A DNA stretch of 29,361 nt, taken from the NCBI GenBank assembly GCA_934183165.1, contig CAKPRZ010000011.1, positions 1 through 29,361 of the forward strand. Reading direction: 5' to 3'. The position numbers and the translations under genes were made by a program. Below the pieces are notes generated by a model. It was given only the letters and a program-made list of their open reading frames with translations, was not told the DNA's origin and did not search any database. Below, piece after piece: positions 24,132 to 29,361 of the stretch. Position 1 is the first letter of the stretch. Every line of letters begins with the position of its first letter. Origin of the DNA: an uncultured Bacilli bacterium (GTDB lineage: Bacteria > Bacillota_I > Bacilli_A > RF39 > UBA660).

Positions 24132-24398
24132 TTATTTTTTATTATCGCCGTGACCACCAAATTTACGAGTTAATGCAAACTCACCTAATTTGTGACCAAC
24201 CATATCTTCAGTTACATATACTGGAATAAATTCTTTTCCATTATGTACTGCAAAAGTGTGTCCAATAAAAGCAGGAAATATAGTTGAACGACGAGACCAA
24301 GTTTTAATTACTTCTTTCTTACCGCTTTTGTTTAATTCCTCAACCTTTTTTAATAATCTATTAAAAACATAAGGTCCTTTTTTTAAACTTCTACTCAT
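24132..24398 (-). CDS. rpsS: 30S ribosomal protein S19
   Basis: 88 aa. MSRSLKKGPYV, KTWSRRSTIFPAFIGHTFAVHNGKEF and GHKLGEFALTRKFGGHG are invariant family blocks. S19 in the 30S head pairs with S13 at the bridge to the 50S. It is 22 bp before rplV. Confidence 0.97.
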   Translation of the reverse strand: MSRSLKKGPYVFNRLLKKVEELNKSGKKEVIKTWSRRSTIFPAFIGHTFAVHNGKEFIPVYVTEDMVGHKLGEFALTRKFGGHGDNKK

Positions 24399-24411
24399 TT
24401 ACTTTTCCTCC

Positions 24412-25242
24412 TTACTTTCCATTGCGACGACGAACTATTAGTTTATCTGATGCTTTCTTCTTACGAGTTTTGTATCCTAATGCTGGTTTGCCCCATGGAG
24501 TAACTGGTCCTTTACGTCCGATCGGAGCACGACCTTCACCACCACCATGTGGATGGTCATTAGGGTTCATAACAGATCCACGAACAGTAGGTTTAATACC
24601 CATATGACGTGATCTACCTGCTTTTCCTAATTTAACTAATTCATAGTCCTCATTTCCTACTTCACCTACAGTAGCATAACAAGTTCCAAGAATTTTTCTT
24701 TGTTCACCACTTGATAAACGAATCATTACATAATTTCCTTCACGACCAAGGATTTGTGCTGAAGCTCCTGCAGAACGAGCAAGTTCTCCACCTTTCTTAG
24801 GTCTTAATTCGATATTATGAATAACTGTACCAACTGGTATATTCATAATAGGTAATGCATTTCCTATTTTAATATCAGCATTTTCCCCACTCATGATTTC
24901 CATACCAACTTTTAAGTCTTTTGGCGCAATTATATATCTTTTTTCACCATCTTTATAATTTATCAAAGCTATATTTGCGCTTCTGTTTGGATCATATTCA
25001 ATACTAGCGACTATACCAGGAATATCTCTTTTATCTCTTTTAAAATCAATAATTCTGTATTTTCTTTTAGCTCCGCCGCCATGATGTCTAACAGTGATTT
25101 TCCCTTGGTTATTTCTACCACCATTTTTTGTTATAGTAACTAATAAACTTTTTTCAGGCTTATCAGTAGTAATTTCAGTATTGATTAAGGTACTCATTTT
25201 TCTTCTACCATTGGTAGTTGGTTTATAATTTCTAATTGCCAT
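24412..25242 (-). CDS. rplB: 50S ribosomal protein L2
   Basis: 276 aa, normal length. MAIRNYKPTTNGRRKMS, the RNA-binding core GGGAKRKYRIIDFKRDK, and the C-terminal MNPNDHPHGGGEGRAPIGRKGPVTPWGKPALG with the conserved histidine near the peptidyl-transferase centre. L2 is needed for subunit joining. It is 14 bp after rplW. Confidence 0.97.
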   Translation of the reverse strand: MAIRNYKPTTNGRRKMSTLINTEITTDKPEKSLLVTITKNGGRNNQGKITVRHHGGGAKRKYRIIDFKRDKRDIPGIVASIEYDPNRSANIALINYKDGEKRYIIAPKDLKVGMEIMSGENADIKIGNALPIMNIPVGTVIHNIELRPKKGGELARSAGASAQILGREGNYVMIRLSSGEQRKILGTCYATVGEVGNEDYELVKLGKAGRSRHMGIKPTVRGSVMNPNDHPHGGGEGRAPIGRKGPVTPWGKPALGYKTRKKKASDKLIVRRRNGK

Positions 25243-25256
25243 AAGTAACCCTCCTT

Positions 25257-25544
25257 CTAACCAATTTCGATAGTTTGACCTTCAGCTAATTTAACAATAG
25301 CTTTTTTGCTGCGATTGCTAAGTCCACTATAACGGCCAACCCTTTTCTTTTTAGGTTTTTCATTAATTGTAGTTATTTCTACTACTTTAACTTTAAATAT
25401 TTTTTCAATAGCTTGTTTTATTTGAGTTTTATTTGCTTTAGGATCAACCTTAAAAGCATATTTTCCTTCATTTTGCGCTATATTTGCACTTTTTTCAGTA
25501 ATAACTGGTGCTTTAATAATTTCTAAATATTTAGTATCGTTCAT
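25257..25544 (-). CDS. rplW: 50S ribosomal protein L23
   Basis: 95 aa. IIKAPVITEKSANIAQNEGKYAFKVDPKANKTQIKQAIEKIFKVKV is the family core, and RVGRYSGLSNRSKKAIVKL follows. L23 is the tunnel-exit docking site for trigger factor and SRP. Its ATG shares one base with the rplD stop (TAATG), so translation is coupled. Confidence 0.97.
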   Translation of the reverse strand: MNDTKYLEIIKAPVITEKSANIAQNEGKYAFKVDPKANKTQIKQAIEKIFKVKVVEITTINEKPKKKRVGRYSGLSNRSKKAIVKLAEGQTIEIG

Positions 25545-26164
25545 TATGCTAGCACCTCCTCAATACTAGTTAACGCTTCATCTGTGATTAATATCTTATC
25601 AGCAGCAACTAGATCAAGAACATTAATTTCATTAGATTCAATTAAAGCAACTTTTTCTAAGTTTCTAGATGCTAATATGATATTTTCATCTAATTCTTTA
25701 ACAATAACTAATGTTTTAACATTCTCTAATTGTAATCCCTTAAGAATATTTAACATATCTTTTGTTTTTGGTGTTGCAAGTTTTAACTCATCAACAATAA
25801 CCATATCATCAGCTTTAACTGCTAATGCACTCTTAAGAGCCAATCTTCTTTCTTTACGATTCATTTTTTTAGAATAATCTCTTGGAGTAGGTCCAAATGC
25901 GATTCCGCCACCTCTCCATTGTACAGCTCTAATAGAACCTTGTCTTGCATGACCTGTACCTTTTTGACGCCATGGTTTTCTTCCACCACCGCTAACTTCT
26001 GCACGTGTTTTTGTACTGTGAGTTCCTTGTCTTAAAGATGCTCTAGTTAAAATGATAGCATCATATAAAACTTTTTGATTAGGTTCAGCTACAAATACAT
26101 TTTCATTAAGTTTTCTATCTTTAATCTTTTCGCCTTTTAAATTAACAATTGCTTGTTTTTCCAT
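25544..26164 (-). CDS. rplD: 50S ribosomal protein L4
   Basis: 206 aa. The long loop reaching the tunnel is present: SGGGRKPWRQKGTGHARQGSIRAVQWRGGG. At the KGTGRAR position this protein has His for Arg. The frame is open to 26185, but AGGAGG precedes ATG 26164, giving the usual short N-terminus MEKQAIV. L4 is the autogenous repressor of the S10 operon in enterobacteria. A hairpin lies in the 54-bp gap before this gene. Confidence 0.96.
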   Translation of the reverse strand: MEKQAIVNLKGEKIKDRKLNENVFVAEPNQKVLYDAIILTRASLRQGTHSTKTRAEVSGGGRKPWRQKGTGHARQGSIRAVQWRGGGIAFGPTPRDYSKKMNRKERRLALKSALAVKADDMVIVDELKLATPKTKDMLNILKGLQLENVKTLVIVKELDENIILASRNLEKVALIESNEINVLDLVAADKILITDEALTSIEEVLA

Positions 26165-26179
26165 TCTATTTCCTCCTTT

Positions 26180-26217
26180 CATCACATTTAATCACTTTTT
26201 ACTTTTTAATTGTGATG
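26180..26217 (-). promoter_or_regulatory. Intercistronic hairpin between rplC and rplD
   Basis: CATCACAATTAA (minus strand, from 26217) pairs with TTAAATGTGATG (to 26180), a 12-bp stem with one A-A mismatch and a 14-base loop. It starts one base after the rplC TAG stop and ends just before the rplD ribosome binding site. There is no T-run after it, so it is not an intrinsic terminator. It could be a processing or stability element, or an L4 target site. Confidence 0.55.
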
Positions 26218-26218
26218 A

Positions 26219-26944
26219 CTATTCTTCAGTTTTTTCTTCTGCTTCAACGTTTTCAACAGTTTCTGGTGCTTCTTCAACAACTTCATAACTGATTAGTTCT
26301 TCAGCATCTTTAACTTTGTCGCCTTTTTTGATAGAAGTTTTAATCATAACTAAAGATTTTTTTGGACCTGGAACATTACCCTTAATTAGAATAACGTTAT
26401 TTTCTAAGTCAACTGCAACAACTTCCAAATTTTGAATTGTTGATGCAACATTACCCATATGTCCTGGTAATTTTTTCCCTTTTAATACGTGCATTGGTAA
26501 CATTGTACCTAAAGAACCTACACCTCTATGGTATTGAGAACCATGACCCATAGGTCCACGAGATTGATTGTAACGTTTGATAACACCTTGGAAACCTTTT
26601 CCTTTACTTGTACCACTAACGTCAACAATTTCTCCTTCTTTAAATATACTAGCATCAATTACTTGTCCTAAAGTATATTCTTCAACGTTTACTCCTCTGA
26701 TTTCTTTTAAGAAGCGCTTAGGAGCAGTATTTGCTTTGTTTGTATGACCAACTTTTGGCTTATTAGAAACTTTTTCTCTAACTGTTACAGCACCTAATTG
26801 AATTGCATTATAACCATCTTTTTCAACTGTTTTGATTTGAGTTACAACATTAGGTTCTACTTCGATAACTGTTACAGGAATTAATTTTCCGTTTTTAGCA
26901 AAAACTTGAGTCATTCCTATCTTTTTTCCTAAGATTCCTTTCAT
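26219..26944 (-). CDS. rplC: 50S ribosomal protein L3
   Basis: 241 aa. MKGILGKKIGMTQVF, SKGKGFQGVIKRYNQSRGPMGHGSQYHRGVGSLG and LPGHMGNVASTIQNLEVV are the family blocks. The central loop points to the peptidyl-transferase centre. An acidic C-terminal tail of about 20 residues (EEAPETVENVEAEEKTEE) makes it longer than the usual ~210 aa. It follows rpsJ by 17 bp. Confidence 0.97.
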   Translation of the reverse strand: MKGILGKKIGMTQVFAKNGKLIPVTVIEVEPNVVTQIKTVEKDGYNAIQLGAVTVREKVSNKPKVGHTNKANTAPKRFLKEIRGVNVEEYTLGQVIDASIFKEGEIVDVSGTSKGKGFQGVIKRYNQSRGPMGHGSQYHRGVGSLGTMLPMHVLKGKKLPGHMGNVASTIQNLEVVAVDLENNVILIKGNVPGPKKSLVMIKTSIKKGDKVKDAEELISYEVVEEAPETVENVEAEEKTEE

Positions 26945-26961
26945 TTTTATTTCCTCCTATT

Positions 26962-27267
26962 TTATAACTTAATTTGAATATCTACACCACTAGGTAAATC
27001 CAAACGAGATAATGCATCAATTAACTCCTTACTTGGATTTTTGATATCAATCAACCTTTTGTGTGTACGCATTTCGAATTGCTCACGAGAATCTTTATAT
27101 TTATGAACAGCTCTTAAAATAGTATATTTTTCTATTTCAGTAGGTAGTGGTATTGGACCACTAATCTCACTATTCAATCTTTTAGCAGTTTCTACAATTT
27201 TTGTAGCTGCATTATCAAGAACTCTGTGATCATAAGCTTTTAATCTTATACGAACTTTATTTGACAT
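26962..27267 (-). CDS. rpsJ: 30S ribosomal protein S10 (NusE)
   Basis: 101 aa, full length. RIRLKAYDHRVLDNAATKIVETAKR, GPIPLPTEIEKYTILRAVHKYKDSREQFEMRTHKR and SGVDIQIKL are invariant. S10 is part of the 30S head and, as NusE, links ribosomes to NusG and antitermination. It is the first gene of the operon, preceded by AGGGAGG and a structured leader. The str operon genes (rpsL, rpsG, fusA, tuf) that often precede it are not adjacent. Confidence 0.97.
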   Translation of the reverse strand: MSNKVRIRLKAYDHRVLDNAATKIVETAKRLNSEISGPIPLPTEIEKYTILRAVHKYKDSREQFEMRTHKRLIDIKNPSKELIDALSRLDLPSGVDIQIKL

Positions 27268-27385
27268 TTTACGTCCTCCCTTCGCCTATATCATAGTATA
27301 GACTTGCTCCGTGTGAATAACCTGATTTTATTCATCAACTTATCCTGGTGTATCAGCAACCTCACACATCTAAGCCAGTCACACG
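27268..27385 (-). promoter_or_regulatory. Structured 5' leader of the S10 operon mRNA
   Basis: About 118 nt lie between the predicted transcript start and rpsJ. A 6-bp helix GTGTGA/TCACAC (27362-27367 with 27311-27316) encloses a 10-bp arm with one mismatch and a 7-base loop (27334-27343 with 27317-27326). A small CTATA/TATAG hairpin lies just before the ribosome binding site. There is no T-tract after the main arms, so this looks like a translational or factor-dependent control element rather than an intrinsic attenuator. In other bacteria S10 leaders are bound by L4; no specific L4 site can be assigned here. Confidence 0.5.
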
Positions 27386-27391
27386 CATTAA

Positions 27392-27421
27392 ATTATAACA
27401 CAGTCATATCCAATAAAGCAA
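27392..27421 (-). promoter_or_regulatory. Promoter of the S10-spc-alpha operon
   Basis: On the minus strand, TTGCTT (complement of 27416-27421), 18 bp, then TATAAT (complement of 27392-27397) with the TGT extension. It lies downstream of the S41 protease terminator and is the only promoter evident for the ~14-kb operon. Confidence 0.7.
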
Positions 27422-27441
27422 GTGTTATTTGCATTTTTTTC

Positions 27442-27466
27442 AAAAAAAGCACTCATTTCGAGTACT
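27442..27466 (-). terminator. Terminator of the S41 protease gene
   Basis: On the minus strand AGTACTC-GAAAT-GAGTGCT (27466-27448) makes a 7-bp stem with one G-T pair, followed by a run of T to 27442. It touches the TAA stop (27466-27468). Confidence 0.87.
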
Positions 27467-28698
27467 TACTTTATAAGTTGATTTATTGCTTCTTGAAATT
27501 GACTGTCAGTTGCATCGCTTGGAGCATTTATATAATCTTTTGTTAACTTAACTTCAATAGTTGGAGTTATTCCTTCTCCATCTATCTTATTTCCTTTTGG
27601 AGTTAACCAATTTTGAGTAGTATATTTAATCATAGATCCATTGGAAAGTATTCTTGTTTTTTGAACCTTACCTTTACCATATGTTTTCGTACCAACAATT
27701 GCACAATTTAAATTCTCTTTTAGAGACGCTGTAACTATTTCTGCAGCTGATGCTGTTTTGGCATTTACTAAAACAACAGTTTTTAAATTTATACTTCTAC
27801 TTCTCTTATTTACTATTTTATTTGTTTTTCCTTTGGAATTTAATTGATACAATGTATCACCTTTATTTAAAAACATATCTAATAGCTCTTCAGCTGTTTT
27901 TAAATAACCTCCTGTATTAGAGCGTAAATCTAAAATCAATCCATCTAATTTTTCTTCTTCAAAATTCTTTACTATCTTTTTAAATTGATTACTAGTATTT
28001 TCAGCAAAGACACTAATAGATACAACACCTATATTTTTACCATTTTTATTCACTTTCCTATAAGAAACCGATGGCATATCAACTTTGGACCTTAATATCT
28101 CAACATTGATTTCATTATTTTTTCTTTCTAAAGTTAACTTTAATTTAGTATTTTTTTTACCTTGAACTAACTTAGAAACTTCATCTATTGATTTTTTTTC
28201 TATCGTTTGATTGTTTATTTTTACTAAAATATCATTTTCACAAACGCCTGCTTTTTGTGCAGGACTATTATCAAAAACTTTGTTAATTACATATTGATTA
28301 ATTCCATCATTTGTTTTATTTAGTTTTATCTCGACCCCTATCCCAATATATTCACCATCTAATTCTTTATTTATTTTTTGAGATTCCGTCTTTGAATAAT
28401 AAACAGTATATGGATCATCTAGATAATCAACCATTCCCTCGATAGCAGAACCTATTAGTTCATCTTTATCAATTTTATCATAATATTCATCATTTATTCT
28501 TTGATACATAGTGGCAAATTCCACAAGTTGAGAATCAGTTTTAAAACTTCTCGTCTTTCTGTTAACTGTGAATGAAACGATTATAGCTACTACTGAAACG
28601 CAAATAGAAGTTATTATCATAATAACAATAACTTCTACTAAATTAAATTCTTTTTTCTTTAATTTTGATAATTTACTTTCCCTTTTTACCTCTGTCAT
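27466..28698 (-). CDS. S41 C-terminal processing protease (CtpA/CtpB type)
   Basis: 410 aa. A short basic N-terminus and one membrane helix (~20-44) place the enzyme outside the membrane. A PDZ domain covers ~115-200 (GEYIGIGVEI, AQKAGVCENDILVKINN). The protease core follows, with the LDLRSNTGGYL strand, catalytic S317 in KTASAAEI and general base K342 in TYGKGKVQ. Family members trim membrane or wall proteins and, in B. subtilis, act in regulated signalling. There is no C-terminal peptidoglycan-binding domain. GAGG precedes the start, 12 bp after a small membrane protein gene, so the two form an operon. Confidence 0.92.
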   Translation of the reverse strand: MTEVKRESKLSKLKKKEFNLVEVIVIMIITSICVSVVAIIVSFTVNRKTRSFKTDSQLVEFATMYQRINDEYYDKIDKDELIGSAIEGMVDYLDDPYTVYYSKTESQKINKELDGEYIGIGVEIKLNKTNDGINQYVINKVFDNSPAQKAGVCENDILVKINNQTIEKKSIDEVSKLVQGKKNTKLKLTLERKNNEINVEILRSKVDMPSVSYRKVNKNGKNIGVVSISVFAENTSNQFKKIVKNFEEEKLDGLILDLRSNTGGYLKTAEELLDMFLNKGDTLYQLNSKGKTNKIVNKRSRSINLKTVVLVNAKTASAAEIVTASLKENLNCAIVGTKTYGKGKVQKTRILSNGSMIKYTTQNWLTPKGNKIDGEGITPTIEVKLTKDYINAPSDATDSQFQEAINQLIK

Positions 28699-28710
28699 TT
28701 AAATACCTCA

Positions 28711-29220
28711 TTATTTTAGGCTTAAAGCGTATTCTTCTATTTCATCCAATCCTATAACAATTTTATTAATACTTTTATCTTTAATTTTTATTAATGTTGG
28801 ATTTTTAATTTTTAATTCACTAGAAGTAGTAGCTTTTTTATTTACCGAATCAGAAACATATGAAGAATTAAATTTTTTACTTAAGTCAACTTTATATGTT
28901 GTTAATTTTTTCGATAATGTTGAATCTATAGCTTCTAATAGCGTTGCATCATTTTCGTTATCAAAATCATAATACAAAACATAATATTCTGATTCTTTTT
29001 GTTTAAAAGTCATTTCTGCTAATATTTCTGTATATTGAATTGTTGTTGTTTTTTCTTTATCTTTTTTTAATTTAATATCACCTGTTAAAATTCCAGTAAG
29101 TAAATATACTACTAAGAAAAAAATTAAAACACCTATTGTTATTTTGATTGCTTTTGATATTTCAGCAGTATCACCACTTACTTGTTTGTCTATTATATTA
29201 ATATTTTTTTTCTTCTTCAT
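28711..29220 (-). CDS. Small single-pass membrane protein, possible cysteine-less thioredoxin fold
   Basis: 169 aa from ATG 29220, which is correctly spaced after AGGTG; in-frame GTG and ATG codons at 29229 and 29226 overlap that site. Residues ~1-24 are basic/polar, a membrane helix covers ~25-47, and the rest is extracellular. The outer domain reads EYYVLYYDFDN, then helix-like segments, then KNPTLIKIKDKSINKIVIGLDEIEEYA. Strand-helix-strand order and a cis-proline-like PTL motif recall a thioredoxin fold, but the domain has no cysteine at all. The family is not recognised with certainty. Co-transcription with the S41 protease suggests it could be a partner or substrate of that enzyme (inference). 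Confidence 0.65.
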   Translation of the reverse strand: MKKKKNINIIDKQVSGDTAEISKAIKITIGVLIFFLVVYLLTGILTGDIKLKKDKEKTTTIQYTEILAEMTFKQKESEYYVLYYDFDNENDATLLEAIDSTLSKKLTTYKVDLSKKFNSSYVSDSVNKKATTSSELKIKNPTLIKIKDKSINKIVIGLDEIEEYALSLK

Positions 29221-29250
29221 AACCATCACCTATTTAAGTGTATCACAAAG

Positions 29251-29280
29251 AAAAACAAAAATAAACACAAAAGTGTTTAT
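29251..29280 (-). terminator. Terminator-like hairpin upstream of the membrane protein gene
   Basis: On the minus strand ATAAACAC-TTTT-GTGTTTAT (29280-29261) forms an 8-bp stem followed by a T-rich tract to 29251. It probably ends a transcript entering from beyond the window, or acts in the leader of the downstream operon. Confidence 0.6.
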
Positions 29281-29297
29281 TTTATCAGATTGTAGAC

Positions 29298-29324
29298 AAA
29301 CCCCTAGATTTTTTCTAGAGGTTT
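29298..29324. terminator. Second hairpin near the window end
   Basis: AAACCCCTAGA (29298-29308) and TCTAGAGGTTT (29314-29324) pair over 11 positions with one C-A mismatch around a 5-T loop. The T content after it is moderate on the plus strand and poor on the minus strand. The gene it serves is outside the window. Confidence 0.45.
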
Positions 29325-29361
29325 TCTTGTGAATAAAATTTTTATGATATTTTTTAATATT

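Noticed and set aside
24422..24607. Open frame on the plus strand opposite rplB, and similar antisense frames across the ribosomal operon
   Set aside because: They mirror highly conserved ribosomal genes, lack ribosome binding sites and show no recognisable domains.
13619..27267. Searched for internal promoters or terminators splitting the ribosomal operon
   Set aside because: Gaps are mostly 1-30 bp with no convincing -35/-10 pair or hairpin plus T-run. Only the rplC-rplD hairpin stood out, and it lacks a T-run.
29272..29287. TGATAAAAT (minus strand) as promoter for the small membrane protein gene
   Set aside because: No -35 at proper spacing, and the start would fall in a terminator-like hairpin. 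The real promoter cannot be decided from this sequence.

Overview
The window is strongly AT-rich DNA from a low-GC, Gram-positive-type bacterium. The ribosomal-protein order is of the Firmicutes type. S14 and L36 are zinc (cysteine) forms and adenylate kinase has a zinc LID. A lipoteichoic-acid-synthase-like enzyme, a thioester/SpaA adhesin and HelD point to a Gram-positive envelope and RNA polymerase. Every tryptophan I checked is TGG and TGA ends several genes, so the standard bacterial code fits. The lack of rpmD (L30) in the spc segment and an L16 that looks Mollicutes-like suggest a deep-branching Bacilli/Mollicutes-related (RF39- or Erysipelotrichia-like) lineage. That placement is inference.

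Layout. (1) 1-4305, envelope genes: the 3' end of a Gly-X-Thr collagen-like protein, a family 2 glycosyltransferase with a TPR tail, an LtaS-like sulfatase-fold enzyme, and a convergent PAP2 phosphatase. (2) 4379-8211: a MacB/FtsX-type ABC exporter (ATPase plus two-module permease) divergent from a TetR regulator. Two copies of a 14-bp site flank the exporter promoter. (3) 8219-13172: a secreted thioester-domain/SpaA-repeat adhesin, the RNA polymerase recycling factor HelD behind a terminator-containing leader, and a lysine-rich single-pass membrane protein with an EF-hand-like loop. (4) 13257-27267, all on the minus strand: the fused S10-spc-alpha operon, rpsJ to rplQ, including secY, adk, map, infA, rpmJ and rpoA. 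It has one clear promoter with a structured leader at its head and one clear terminator at its end. (5) 27466-29220: a CtpA-type S41 protease behind a small membrane protein with a possible cysteine-less thioredoxin fold.

Most of the window is conserved housekeeping DNA and I see no wholly new multi-gene system. The points most worth a second look are: an L22 whose tunnel-lining hairpin has lost the PRAxGRA consensus without a length change; a terminator squeezed between the helD promoter and its ribosome binding site; an adhesin whose VPNTG motif has no membrane anchor behind it; the two-site TetR operator arrangement; a hairpin between rplC and rplD; stop codons that repeatedly fall inside terminator stems; and the collagen/glycosyltransferase pair. 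No gene-free stretch exceeds 300 bases. The longest gaps are 436-601 and 27268-27465, and both are described.
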